NCBI GenBank assembly: GCA_027491355.1
Contig: JAIXWI010000005.1
Coordinates: forward strand, 1-64,000
Length of the DNA stretch: 64,000 nucleotides
Direction of reading: 5' to 3'
Origin: Bacteroidota bacterium
GTDB taxonomy: Bacteria; Bacteroidota; Bacteroidia; UKL13-3
Below the pieces are notes generated by a model, which saw nothing but the letters and a program-made list of their open reading frames with translations, ran no database searches and was not told where the DNA came from. Numbering within the stretch: the first letter of the stretch is position 1; each line of letters starts with the position of its first letter. Shown one piece after another: positions 18,152-27,614 of the stretch. The position numbers were made by a program, and so were the translations under genes.

Positions 18152-19186
18152 TCAATTGTCTCTTTCTATGATAAAATGAACCAATTGTGAAAGACTTTTG
18201 GCAGCATCTTTGTCTTGAAATTGTTGCAATATTTCAAGCGCATCTTGTTTGTATTTTTGCATGACATTTTGAGTATACTCAATTCCCCCATGGTTATTGA
18301 CATATTGGATAATCTCAGCAACTTTTTGTTTGTTTTGGTGATGCGATTTAATGGTATGTATGATTGAGGCTCTGGTTTTTTTATCGGCTTGATTTAACGT
18401 AAATATGATTGGGAGCGTTAATTTTTTTTCTTGTATGTCAATACCATGTGGTTTTCCAGTTTTTGTATCACCATAATCTAGCAAATCGTCTTTTATTTGA
18501 AAGGCGATGCCAATTTTTTCGCCAAATAGTCTCATTTTTTCAATATCATCGACCGAGGCACCTGCACTTGCTGCTCCAATTGCGCAACAAGATGCAATCA
18601 AGGATGCTGTCTTTTTTCGAATGATTTCAAAATAGACTTCTTCAGATAAATTTAAATTTCTCGATTTCTCAATTTGTAACAATTCACCCTCACTCATGGA
18701 TTCAACCGAAGAGCTAACAATTTCAAGCAAATGGTAATCCTTATTTTTCACACTCAACAAAAGCCCTTTCGACAATAAGTAATCGCCAACCAATACCGCA
18801 ATTTTATTTTTCCATAAAGCATTGATGCTAAAAAAACCTCTTCTTTGGTTACTGTCATCAACTACATCATCATGAACTAGCGTAGCAGTATGTAACAATT
18901 CTACCATACTGGCCGCACGGAAGGTTGAATCGTTGATACCGTTAAACAACTTAGCTGAGTAGAACACAAACATTGGTCTGACCTGTTTACCTTTGCGTTT
19001 GACAATGTATGTCATGATGGTATCAAGCAATGGCACATTGCTTTTCATGGCTTCTCTGAATTTGCGTTCAAAAAGGGCTAATTCAGGTGCAATAGGGTCT
19101 TTTATTTGATTAATTAAACTCAAAACAGGCTGCAAGTTAAGGAAACATTTGAAATTTGGTGCCCGATATTCGCTTAAAAAAATCAA
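18152..19186 (-). CDS. Trans-polyprenyl diphosphate synthase (isoprenoid quinone side chain)
   Basis: Both aspartate-rich motifs of the family are present: L-V-H-D-D-V-V-D-D near residue 110 and D-D-L-L-D-Y-G-D near 235, with K-G-K-Q-V-R-P binding isopentenyl diphosphate. Such enzymes extend farnesyl or geranyl diphosphate into the octa- to nonaprenyl tail of menaquinone or ubiquinone. There is no good ATG start: the frame begins at TTG 19186, overlapping the lipoprotein stop by four bases. A TTG at 19123 would give the usual family length of about 323 residues, since the first 21 residues do not look like the family. The essential-looking gene sits at the end of the RHS operon. Confidence 0.88.
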   Translation of the reverse strand: MIFLSEYRAPNFKCFLNLQPVLSLINQIKDPIAPELALFERKFREAMKSNVPLLDTIMTYIVKRKGKQVRPMFVFYSAKLFNGINDSTFRAASMVELLHTATLVHDDVVDDSNQRRGFFSINALWKNKIAVLVGDYLLSKGLLLSVKNKDYHLLEIVSSSVESMSEGELLQIEKSRNLNLSEEVYFEIIRKKTASLIASCCAIGAASAGASVDDIEKMRLFGEKIGIAFQIKDDLLDYGDTKTGKPHGIDIQEKKLTLPIIFTLNQADKKTRASIIHTIKSHHQNKQKVAEIIQYVNNHGGIEYTQNVMQKYKQDALEILQQFQDKDAAKSLSQLVHFIIERDN

Positions 19187-19665
19187 TGGTGCATATTCGT
19201 TCGATTGAGCAAGAGTGAATCTATGGTAGTGGAATGAAAATGTTGGTCTTTGAACAACAATAAATCTTTCTCAATAATAGCTGTTCTTTTTAAGTAAAAT
19301 CCACCTTGTCCTGGCATAAAAACCTCTGTAAACAACACATTGCCATCTATTCTGTAATAGCCTACTGCTGCTGCTTGTTCATATCCATAAGTCTGATTCT
19401 TAGTTTTAACTTGGTCAATTGCCATGCGTCCATCACTGTAAAAAAACATACAACTGTACAATGTGTCTGCATTGTATGTTACAAATGGGTGTTTGGTCTG
19501 ATAAATGTATTGGGTATCTATGAGTGGAGTCCACTCAAAGTTTGATTTTAACAGTTGGTAATTTGGTTTTTTAGGCCTGTAAATAGTATTGTCCAGCCAA
19601 ATACCATTGTTACAGGCAATTGTTACAAACACAAAAAACAAAACTATGTAAGAGCTAAATTTCAT
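19183..19665 (-). CDS. Small lipoprotein after the RHS gene, candidate immunity protein
   Basis: This 160-residue protein has a lipoprotein signal peptide with lipobox T-I-A-C18. The mature part appears beta-rich, with F-F-Y-S-D-G-R near residue 75 and G-Y-Y-R-I-D-G near 105, resembling small lipocalin-like lipoproteins of Bacteroidota. I cannot assign a named family. It overlaps the RHS gene by four bases (ATGA), the position where polymorphic toxin loci keep the immunity gene. A periplasmic or outer-membrane lipoprotein is a plausible neutraliser of a Sec-exported toxin. This role is inference from position. Confidence 0.6.
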   Translation of the reverse strand: MKFSSYIVLFFVFVTIACNNGIWLDNTIYRPKKPNYQLLKSNFEWTPLIDTQYIYQTKHPFVTYNADTLYSCMFFYSDGRMAIDQVKTKNQTYGYEQAAAVGYYRIDGNVLFTEVFMPGQGGFYLKRTAIIEKDLLLFKDQHFHSTTIDSLLLNRTNMHH

Positions 19666-22600
19666 CGGATACTACCACTCAAATTTAACTGATTGGATTT
19701 AGAATATTCATAAGTTGATTCTTTTGAAATATGGTTATGAATAAAGTCTTGTAACCAAGCACTGCCAAAAACATCCAATCTGATACCATTGTACTGAAAA
19801 AAATTGGATGCCTTGTTCAAAGATTGGTGATAGCTTGTTTGTGGATATTGATATCCAACTCCTTTTCCAGGGTAATTCATTAAACGATAGCCACTAAAAT
19901 TTTGATAGCCGAATTCAAAACCTGAAACATTTATCGCCAAACCTCCTGTCCAAGCAGCATCAGTTTCTTGAATCCCTAGTTTATTTCTAAACAATCCTGC
20001 AAAGGATGGAAAAGTAGTTGCATCATTGTTATAAGAAAACGAAAAATGATTGCTAACCCTCATTCCAAATAAACCTTGTGTTTGAATCCCTGGTCCATCT
20101 TTTAAATGATTGATTGCAGAATTGAAAGTAAAAAATTGGCCCCAATGTGCACCATAGGCATTGGTATTTGAAAATGGAGAGGGTGTATTGTAATTCATGG
20201 TATAAATAGCGTGTGGTGAAGCGTTTCCCACACCTCCTTGTAACAAAAATCCTGAGCTAAGATCAAAAGCAAAAGCATGTGAAGCATTTGTTCCAAGTTG
20301 ATTTCCCCCATACATGCCTATACTAGCAATCATTTGCATATTAGCCGAAGGTTCACCCAACTGATAGCCAAATGATGCAGTACCATTTATATTTAACCCG
20401 TCTGTTCCAATGCCCATTCGAATGCCCATTACAAAACCGAATTTACCCGGAGGATCCCAAGCCTCCATTCCATTTGGGTCAATTTTGTTTGTTGGATTGT
20501 TTTGCAGAACAGCATAGGGAGACTGTGAAATGAAATGACCTGCCATCATATCCATGGTATGCCACCTGCCTATTTGAGGATCTAAGAACCTGCTGCCATG
20601 ATCGTAGTATTCAAGATAGTCTTTAAGCAATAATGATTTCCCGTTGAATAAATGGTTGGTGTTGGTATCTACATTCGGCATCACATATTCTAGCCCTTTC
20701 ATATTCAATCCAAAAGGGTAATAATGATTCTCTTGAACAATTTGAGCTAACATTCTTTTTCTGATAACAGAGAAATCATCGTAAAAAACCACATTGTTAT
20801 TTGAAGCACTTACATAGACTTGAACCCTTTCTATTGTATTGGTATCAATAACCAATTCTGCTGAAAGTTGCTCCCAATTATTTTTTCCTAGAACAGGAGT
20901 GGCTATAGCTTTAATAACCTGTCCAGTGGAATCAAAAGCTCTCAATACCAATGCACCTTTTACCTCTGGCAATTGTTGAATAGACTGTACTAAGTATTTT
21001 AATCCACCTAATATTGGAATTAAATTAATAGAAATACCAGCCGCTTGTTCAATTTCAATTTCTTTAAAAGGAACGGGCTTTAATGGATGTATGCCAAACA
21101 ATTGATAGAACCAATTCGGCTGAAAAGGAAAGTCGGAGCTGTGGTCTTCATTTAGCTTTGCAAAAACAATTGCCTGAATGGTGTCGCCTAATTTTACATT
21201 CAAACTCAAGTTTGTTCCAATTGCTGTTGTAATTTTTCCAGAAAAATTTCCATGATAGGCTTCCTCCATGCTTTGTATTGGAGCTGATTTGTTTAAAAAT
21301 TCTGGTATTTCTTCTTGAGGAGTAGGAGTTACATCTCCGTCAAATGGCTGTTCTTCTTCAAACTCATAGGTGCATAGCCAATTACCCGAAGAATCCAATA
21401 AAGGCGTGAAAGTCATTCTGGTATTGCCTTGAAGGTCGGTATAATCATATTGGAATAAGAAACTTCCTGCATTGGTTTTTAATCCTGTATTTCTATTGTA
21501 AACCATTCTGCCCTCATCATGCGCAATAGATTGAATTTGTTTGTCTTCATAATATGTTCCTATGTCATAATCCCATTCATGTATTTTTTTACCTTTAGTT
21601 AAAAATTGTAAGTGGTGCTTATTTCCTAATGCATCGTAAACAAACTCTAATTCATCACCATTACTCCATTTGATAGCAGAAGGTAGTCCAATTTGGTTAT
21701 AGGTAATGAGCTGAATGAGTTTATTTTTGTCTGCAATCAAACGCTGGTTGACATCATACAAATAATCTGAACCCTTGGTATTTCTATCTAGAAAATGGTT
21801 GTAGCCAGGCATGGTAAATAAAGAAGCATCTGTAACACTCAACAATTGATTTCCGTTATAGGTATAATGCAATTGATCTATCCAATCATAAGATGTTGCT
21901 GCTGAAAGTAATTTTGAATTTATCAATCCGTGTTGATGCATTGATAACAGGTTGCCATTCAAATCGTAATTTAAATTTTGAACCTCATACCTGCCATTTT
22001 CATTCATTAATCCATTACTATGATTACCAAAGTAATTAGCAGCTAAAAGTTGAGAAAATCTGTCATAAGTATATAAGTAGCCGCGCAATACATGATCTCT
22101 TTTTGAAATCCAAGAACTTACACTTAGATTACTCAAGTAATTGGGACTATTATACAACAAGCCTGCTGAATTTGAGTGTGCGAAATTTGCATCATAAACA
22201 AATTGCATTGCAAACAAATCCTCATCCCCTAAATGAGCAATATCATTGATGCTTGTTAACTGACCCTGATAATTGTATCCATAATCTATTGTTTGTAAAA
22301 ACGGCTGATTTAAACCAACAGCATGCATTTTTTTTTGATTTACTTTACCCAATTCATTGTAGTCCATTTCTCGCATGATTACTTTTAATCCATCAGGATT
22401 GGTCAACCAAGTTTTCAGAAGTCTACCATTTAAATCATATTCATTGTCAATTCCCCATTCATATAAGGGCTGTTGTGCAGCTAATAATTGCTGATATAGT
22501 TCTGATACTACCAAGCCGCAATGGTTAAAAGTTCTCTTATTCGAATTGTAACCTCCTAATGGATTACGGCATACTGTAACATTGTTTCTTCCCAAAAAGT

Positions 22601-24377
22601 CATACCCTTGAATTTTGGTAATCCATCCACTTGCACTTTTACCTAATAACTTGGCTTTGGTTACTGTTAATTTCTTACAGTTTACTTTATTCATATCCAT
22701 TGAATGTTTTAAATCCCACTCCGTATTTCCATCCAAATCAGCATCATAAGTGTCATAATAATTCAATACCAAAGTATCTACAATACTTGTAGTTGGAAAT
22801 ACCTGATTTGAGTAAAACAATGGCGTCCGGGCAGTATATTCATAATAAACTGTCGATTTATTGAATCGATCTTGTAGATCTGAACGCAGCATGTTTCTCT
22901 CCGTCTGAAAAACACCTTTGATAATTGGCCTTCCTTGTTCATCGAATTTTTGAAAAGTCCATTTAAATTCAAGTGCCTGTTGCGGATCCTGAGACATGAC
23001 CATCCTATCCATTAAATCATAAACATAACTGGTTAAACCTGTACCGGGTAGTTTTTGAGTAATCAACCTGTTGCGTTCATCGTAACTATTCTGCTGTACA
23101 TACAAATCAAAAAGATTGGTTGTACCACCGGAGCCATTGCTAATTTTGGAGTTGAAGTCAAATTTATTTTTGTAGAGTGCTTTTATACCCTCTGGTTGAA
23201 TGATAGATGCCAGTATACCATGCCTATTGTATACATAGTAGGTTTCAGTACCAATTTTGTTATCAATATATTTTCTAGACAATATCAATTTATTGAGTAC
23301 ATCATATACTTCTATTTCTTCTTGTCCATTAGCATCTATTTTACTTTTGATCCAACAGGAACCCTCTGTAAAATACTGAGGCAAAACTGTTGCATTTTGT
23401 TGGTTATAAATTCGAATATCATCTAATAAAACTTTACCAGATGGTCCAGAACAACTAATAATAAATTGGTTAGTGTTATTCAATACTGAAAATGGAATCC
23501 TTACTTCTAACCAATTGTTATCTAACGTAAATTGTCCATTCAAAACTTGATTTGTAGTATTGTTTTTAAAATAAACAACTGTACTGCCGCCATTGAGTTT
23601 TTTAACAAAACAACTCAATACATAATTACCCTTATTGAGATTAAATTGAATGTTGTTCCCATAACCAGAATTAAAAACAAAGGCATTGGGCTCATTGGCA
23701 TTGGCATTTGGTGAAATACCTGCATAAGGATTTGTTTGGCAATTTAAAATTGCTTGTTGTGAATAAGTAAATGAACCTGTGTGGATGGCGTCAAAATTCA
23801 ATTGCTTTACAATGATCCCTTGTGCTATTTTAACAGTAGGTTTCATAGTAGCATAATTAAAATCAAGGCGCAGAATACTATCTGATAAAAGATTTGGACG
23901 TTCTGAATATTTATTTTCATGTCCAGATCCCAGCTTAAAATTTTCACCAGCATTTGCTGCTTGAATTAAAAACCCTTCTGGTGAAGATTCATACACATGG
24001 GTATTGTATGGAAACGCTGTTGAAGTTGTCGGAGATATTTGTTGATAGAATTGTTTACATTCTATGATTGCATCTTTTCTAAACATACCATCACCCTGGA
24101 TAGCATAAGGCAAAAATGCTTGATATACATTCCCAAATTGATCGTAATGTAATGCCTCTATCCTATCTTTTAAAGTACTGGTATAAGAAGCACTCACTGT
24201 CTGAACTTGACGACCTAAACCATCAAAATAAGTTGATGTTGTGATACCAGAATGAGCAGGTTCATCAAAACGATTCACAGCAATGGTGGGGATGGTTATT
24301 TTTTGAAAACACCTATTAGACTGAGTATAACCAACTATGCTAGTGAATGATAAAATGAATAAAAATAGCTTTTTCAT
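19662..24377 (-). CDS. Secreted RHS protein (DUF6443, RHS core) with a polymorphic toxin type 23-like tail
   Basis: This 1571-residue protein has a signal peptide (L-F-L-F-I-L-S-F-T-S-I-V-G, cleaved near Y-T-Q). A DUF6443-like start has S-T-Y-F-D-G-L-G-R-Q-V. A jellyroll-like module lies at about 205-325, and many YD/RHS-type repeats (Y-D-x2-G-N, Y-D-L-N-G-N) run to about residue 960. The RHS repeat-associated core is near 1235-1305: G-S-R-F-L-D-P-Q-I-G-R-W and N-N-P-T-N-K-I-D-P-N-G. After the core, about 268 residues differ in style. Their F-S-F-S-Y-N-N-D and F-E-F-G-Y-Q-N-F-S-G-Y-R motifs resemble Bacterial toxin 23 (Ntox23). The RHS call is firm, the toxin call moderate. It follows the other RHS gene by 14 bases. 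Confidence 0.9.
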   Translation of the reverse strand: MKKLFLFILSFTSIVGYTQSNRCFQKITIPTIAVNRFDEPAHSGITTSTYFDGLGRQVQTVSASYTSTLKDRIEALHYDQFGNVYQAFLPYAIQGDGMFRKDAIIECKQFYQQISPTTSTAFPYNTHVYESSPEGFLIQAANAGENFKLGSGHENKYSERPNLLSDSILRLDFNYATMKPTVKIAQGIIVKQLNFDAIHTGSFTYSQQAILNCQTNPYAGISPNANANEPNAFVFNSGYGNNIQFNLNKGNYVLSCFVKKLNGGSTVVYFKNNTTNQVLNGQFTLDNNWLEVRIPFSVLNNTNQFIISCSGPSGKVLLDDIRIYNQQNATVLPQYFTEGSCWIKSKIDANGQEEIEVYDVLNKLILSRKYIDNKIGTETYYVYNRHGILASIIQPEGIKALYKNKFDFNSKISNGSGGTTNLFDLYVQQNSYDERNRLITQKLPGTGLTSYVYDLMDRMVMSQDPQQALEFKWTFQKFDEQGRPIIKGVFQTERNMLRSDLQDRFNKSTVYYEYTARTPLFYSNQVFPTTSIVDTLVLNYYDTYDADLDGNTEWDLKHSMDMNKVNCKKLTVTKAKLLGKSASGWITKIQGYDFLGRNNVTVCRNPLGGYNSNKRTFNHCGLVVSELYQQLLAAQQPLYEWGIDNEYDLNGRLLKTWLTNPDGLKVIMREMDYNELGKVNQKKMHAVGLNQPFLQTIDYGYNYQGQLTSINDIAHLGDEDLFAMQFVYDANFAHSNSAGLLYNSPNYLSNLSVSSWISKRDHVLRGYLYTYDRFSQLLAANYFGNHSNGLMNENGRYEVQNLNYDLNGNLLSMHQHGLINSKLLSAATSYDWIDQLHYTYNGNQLLSVTDASLFTMPGYNHFLDRNTKGSDYLYDVNQRLIADKNKLIQLITYNQIGLPSAIKWSNGDELEFVYDALGNKHHLQFLTKGKKIHEWDYDIGTYYEDKQIQSIAHDEGRMVYNRNTGLKTNAGSFLFQYDYTDLQGNTRMTFTPLLDSSGNWLCTYEFEEEQPFDGDVTPTPQEEIPEFLNKSAPIQSMEEAYHGNFSGKITTAIGTNLSLNVKLGDTIQAIVFAKLNEDHSSDFPFQPNWFYQLFGIHPLKPVPFKEIEIEQAAGISINLIPILGGLKYLVQSIQQLPEVKGALVLRAFDSTGQVIKAIATPVLGKNNWEQLSAELVIDTNTIERVQVYVSASNNNVVFYDDFSVIRKRMLAQIVQENHYYPFGLNMKGLEYVMPNVDTNTNHLFNGKSLLLKDYLEYYDHGSRFLDPQIGRWHTMDMMAGHFISQSPYAVLQNNPTNKIDPNGMEAWDPPGKFGFVMGIRMGIGTDGLNINGTASFGYQLGEPSANMQMIASIGMYGGNQLGTNASHAFAFDLSSGFLLQGGVGNASPHAIYTMNYNTPSPFSNTNAYGAHWGQFFTFNSAINHLKDGPGIQTQGLFGMRVSNHFSFSYNNDATTFPSFAGLFRNKLGIQETDAAWTGGLAINVSGFEFGYQNFSGYRLMNYPGKGVGYQYPQTSYHQSLNKASNFFQYNGIRLDVFGSAWLQDFIHNHISKESTYEYSKSNQLNLSGSIR

Positions 24378-24391
24378 ATACCTTACTTGAC

Positions 24392-27300
24392 TTAATGGTG
24401 ATAATTGGTTTGAATACTTTGAAGTATATTACCAAGCTTATTGGCAGTAACAGCTAGGTTTCCAAAAGCATCATATTGGTAATAAGTAATGGCATGATCA
24501 GGAGTACATACTGAATGCAATCCAAATGGCGTATAGTTATAACTTGTAAGAGATGATTGAATTGGAAATGCTTTAAACTCATCAATTTGAAGCTCACCAG
24601 AAAGTCTGCAAACAATGGGTTGATTGACATTCAAAAGCATCTCATAAAACGACCAATCACCATTACCTGTATTTGTATGAGATTGAGCTACTATTTTTGC
24701 ATTTTGTACATCAAGCATTATGCGATCAGGCGTACCTTTGAACCAAAAACTGATTGAATAAGTATTAGGTTTTAAGCTGAATTGCAAATGGGTTTGTGAG
24801 AGATTCAATAGCCAATGTCCCGTTTTGGCAGTCTCATTAAATTCAGTGAAATTGATTACATCGTTGATTCGGTGATTTAAGCCTGGTTCAAAACTGCTAT
24901 AAGCAAAATCTGAAGTATCTGCATTTAGAATTGTTATACCAATTTTATCGTATGTTAAATCCCATAGATATGTTGTCTTTGTATGAGGAGACTTTAATTC
25001 ACTGGAAAGAGTTCTGTCGGGATTGTATACATAATTAACTTCATACTGAAATGGCTGTTGCAATAATTGGTGGTTTTGATTGGTACACCCATCTATTTGT
25101 TTGATACATTGCCATTCTGGGTTGTACACATAAGTTTTTTTAGCAACTAGAAAATCATTCTTTAATTCATTGACTGCTGCTAAATAATTAGGTCTATAAA
25201 AATCATGGATGTTGTAGGGTTGGTAAGCACCATCTAAATAAGAATAGGTATTACTTTGCCAATTCAATGCATTGCCTTTACTGATTTTAAAAATTCTGTG
25301 AAATACAAAAGGGTCATATTCATATTTTTCATAGCTATGCAAAGCAGTATTTACCGCATTTTTTTTATACCCTTTTGCATACTGAAAAGTATTTTTTTGT
25401 TTCAGACGAAAATAGGATGGATCGTTGGTGTACTGGTAATAGATTAGGTAATCACAGTTTAAAAAAGTATTCATTGGACAAACAGGAAACTGTACCATTT
25501 TACCATTCATCTTTGGTAAATTCACTGTTTCAAAAATATATTCGTTGCGCGTAACCAGTTGAAATTGTTGGCCCTCTCTACGGTAAATTGATTCATCCAA
25601 TAATGTACCATTCATAGAAGAATAGCTATTGTTAATGGGTGTTTGTGGTTGATAAAAAAGCATTGACTTTTGGAAGTCAAAAACCGGTAGATAAAATGCA
25701 CTTGAACGCCACCTCGAACCCACAGAAATTGGGGCATCTTGTTTGGAGACTTGGTTAAAAAAAGTGTGACTGGTTTTACCATTGCTTAAGCCGTTGCTGT
25801 CCTCTAAAAATTCTTCCACCAAATCATAACCAACCAATTGTCCTTTTGCGGCAAATTGAGTCTGAACAATCGGTTCAGAAGCGCTGTTCATTCTATACGA
25901 AACTACATTCCCACAAGTGTGAACGGATTGATAAAAGTGCAACGGAACAGACATGATGCGACCACCTGAATAATGAATCTTTTTGCACATCAGCAATTGA
26001 GCATCTATGTCATAACTACGAATACTTTTGACCCTTAAACCTGCACCATATATACTGTCATTGAATCCATACTTTGTTAAATCAGGGTGCTTGAAAACAT
26101 GCGATTCCATTTCAAAAATGGAATAGCCACCCGTAGGATAAATCATTTTCTTTAAACTACCATATTGGGTTCTGAAGGTGTCTGTTTCTCTTGAAACAAT
26201 TGCCCTGTTATCCAATTTGTCATTGCTTAAATTACAATTGTTTTGAAACAAGCCCTCTGGAATGGAAGGTGCCATTGAAAGGTTACTCGGATTGCTATTA
26301 AAAAACCCCCAATAATCTTGAGTCAGGGACAAACGTTTTGGCAGGGAATCTGGGTAGAGGTATTCAAAAGCATAACTTGGATTGTTGCCATTGTATGTAC
26401 CAATAGGCAGCTGTTCCATTTTTGTTAACCAGGCCCTATCTTTTAATATGTCAATATCATAAGTAAATTGATACGCTTTGGTTAAAGTAGCATTTGTGCT
26501 ATAGCCAATAGATTGTAAAAGCATTTGCTTGTCATTAAATACTGTGGTAGGGAAATAATTGAAGGTGATCAATTGGTTGTGGTAGGCAATTGATTTCAAT
26601 ACTGGAGTTTGTACTTGCAATACTTGAATGCTTCTTTCTTGCTGAGAGGAGTGTCCACATTCGGGGCTAACAGTAAATAACTCTTGTTGTAAAAGTGGGT
26701 AAGCGTAAGTAAAAGTTTCGTACTCAAAATGAATGATTTCTCCATCTTTTGTAACAATATCTGTTAAATGAACCGCTGAAATGTAAGGGCCTAAAGGATT
26801 ACCTCCTGGCATATAAGAAATGGTATTGAATTCCATTTCATTGAAATGGTAGGTATTTTGTTGTTCATCTACCATCCTGAATGAAAGTGATTGTGAGCCT
26901 GCAATTCCCATGTGTCTGTAGGTGGCATAAACTTGAGCATTCACAAAAGGGAAAAAGCAAGGAACCTTATCGGGTAAGTATTGAAATTTTCCTTGCAATG
27001 CTCCTGCCCTGAAGTAAAACTCATCGGGTCTTGCATCAGGTGTAAAAGGCGATTTACCTTGATTAGACAACTGAATGATTTGGTTCCAAACTGTCTTTCC
27101 ACTCGCATTACAAGAGTCACTGATGGGGTTCTCTGGAAGTGGCAATGGGTTATGGTAATATCCTGTTTGTCCAAAATCATCACCGCCTAAAATGGTTCTA
27201 CTAATGAGCCCTCCAGCCATTAAACACCAACTCATGCCCATGGTACTTGGATAATCGTTTACTTTCACACCATTGCTATTGTATTGAACATGAATGGGTA

Positions 27301-27499
27301 GTTCAAATCCATTCTTAGTTTTTAAACTGGGCAATGGCAATTGAATGGGCAAGCTGCCATTGTAATAACCTATTGGTATATTTCCTTGTTTTTCTATTGT
27401 AATTGAATTGGGCGAAGCAGGAAAAACGCCAAGGGTTTGTTGTGCAAATACTTGCAAACTGATTGCATAAAAAAAGATTAGGGTAGCTTGTTTTATCAT
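24392..27499 (-). CDS. Secreted RHS-partner protein with SpvB/TcB-like N-terminus and terminal YD repeat
   Basis: This 1035-residue protein has a signal peptide ending V-F-A-Q. The N-terminus reads I-P-I-G-Y-Y-N-G-S-L-P-I-Q-L-P, then L-P-I-H-V-Q-Y-N-S-N-G-V, then M-G-M-S-W-C-L. This resembles the start of SpvB/TcB-type proteins, where Y-S-S-G and G-L-G-W-S-L occur in the same order. Long beta-rich repeats follow, then a carbohydrate-binding-like jellyroll near 885-985. It closes with a YD-repeat, Y-Y-Q-Y-D-A-F-G-N-L. Such proteins commonly precede DUF6443 RHS proteins in Bacteroidota. The function is unproven; forming one half of a split RHS shell is an inference. Only eight bases separate its ATG from the U-tract of a terminator-like hairpin. 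Confidence 0.75.
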   Translation of the reverse strand: MIKQATLIFFYAISLQVFAQQTLGVFPASPNSITIEKQGNIPIGYYNGSLPIQLPLPSLKTKNGFELPIHVQYNSNGVKVNDYPSTMGMSWCLMAGGLISRTILGGDDFGQTGYYHNPLPLPENPISDSCNASGKTVWNQIIQLSNQGKSPFTPDARPDEFYFRAGALQGKFQYLPDKVPCFFPFVNAQVYATYRHMGIAGSQSLSFRMVDEQQNTYHFNEMEFNTISYMPGGNPLGPYISAVHLTDIVTKDGEIIHFEYETFTYAYPLLQQELFTVSPECGHSSQQERSIQVLQVQTPVLKSIAYHNQLITFNYFPTTVFNDKQMLLQSIGYSTNATLTKAYQFTYDIDILKDRAWLTKMEQLPIGTYNGNNPSYAFEYLYPDSLPKRLSLTQDYWGFFNSNPSNLSMAPSIPEGLFQNNCNLSNDKLDNRAIVSRETDTFRTQYGSLKKMIYPTGGYSIFEMESHVFKHPDLTKYGFNDSIYGAGLRVKSIRSYDIDAQLLMCKKIHYSGGRIMSVPLHFYQSVHTCGNVVSYRMNSASEPIVQTQFAAKGQLVGYDLVEEFLEDSNGLSNGKTSHTFFNQVSKQDAPISVGSRWRSSAFYLPVFDFQKSMLFYQPQTPINNSYSSMNGTLLDESIYRREGQQFQLVTRNEYIFETVNLPKMNGKMVQFPVCPMNTFLNCDYLIYYQYTNDPSYFRLKQKNTFQYAKGYKKNAVNTALHSYEKYEYDPFVFHRIFKISKGNALNWQSNTYSYLDGAYQPYNIHDFYRPNYLAAVNELKNDFLVAKKTYVYNPEWQCIKQIDGCTNQNHQLLQQPFQYEVNYVYNPDRTLSSELKSPHTKTTYLWDLTYDKIGITILNADTSDFAYSSFEPGLNHRINDVINFTEFNETAKTGHWLLNLSQTHLQFSLKPNTYSISFWFKGTPDRIMLDVQNAKIVAQSHTNTGNGDWSFYEMLLNVNQPIVCRLSGELQIDEFKAFPIQSSLTSYNYTPFGLHSVCTPDHAITYYQYDAFGNLAVTANKLGNILQSIQTNYHH

Positions 27500-27507
27500 G
27501 ACAAATC

Positions 27508-27543
27508 AAAAAAATAGGCTCAACTGTTTATCAATTGAGCCTA
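27508..27543 (-). terminator. Terminator-like hairpin directly before the RHS operon start
   Basis: On the minus strand, a 12-base arm (27532-27543) and its partner (27515-27526) form a stem with one mismatch around a 5-base loop, followed by seven T residues (plus-strand A-run 27508-27514). It can terminate the lytic transglycosylase transcript. The ATG of the first RHS gene follows after only eight bases, so it could also act as an attenuator in the RHS leader. Confidence 0.75.
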
Positions 27544-27551
27544 CAAAATTA
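27544..27551 (-). promoter_or_regulatory. Candidate -7 box for the RHS operon
   Basis: The minus strand reads TAATTTTG, a full TAnnTTTG match, immediately before the hairpin at 27515-27543. Transcription from it would begin at or just inside the first stem arm. There is no clear -33 TTTG at 19-21 bases, so an activator may be needed if this is the promoter. Confidence 0.4.
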
Positions 27552-27570
27552 GACTTGCATGGGTATGGGA

Positions 27571-27602
27571 ATTCCTTAAAATGAATGATGCATTCCTTAA
27601 AA
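27571..27602. repeat. Two 11-bp direct repeats spaced 21 bp, upstream of the RHS operon
   Basis: ATTCCTTAAAA occurs at 27571-27581 and again at 27592-27602, a period of exactly 21 bases, or two helical turns. The repeats lie just outside the lytic transglycosylase stop codon and about 20 bases upstream of the candidate -7 box of the RHS operon. This spacing is typical of paired operator sites on one DNA face. Confidence 0.55.
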
Positions 27603-27614
27603 AATTAAATGCCA

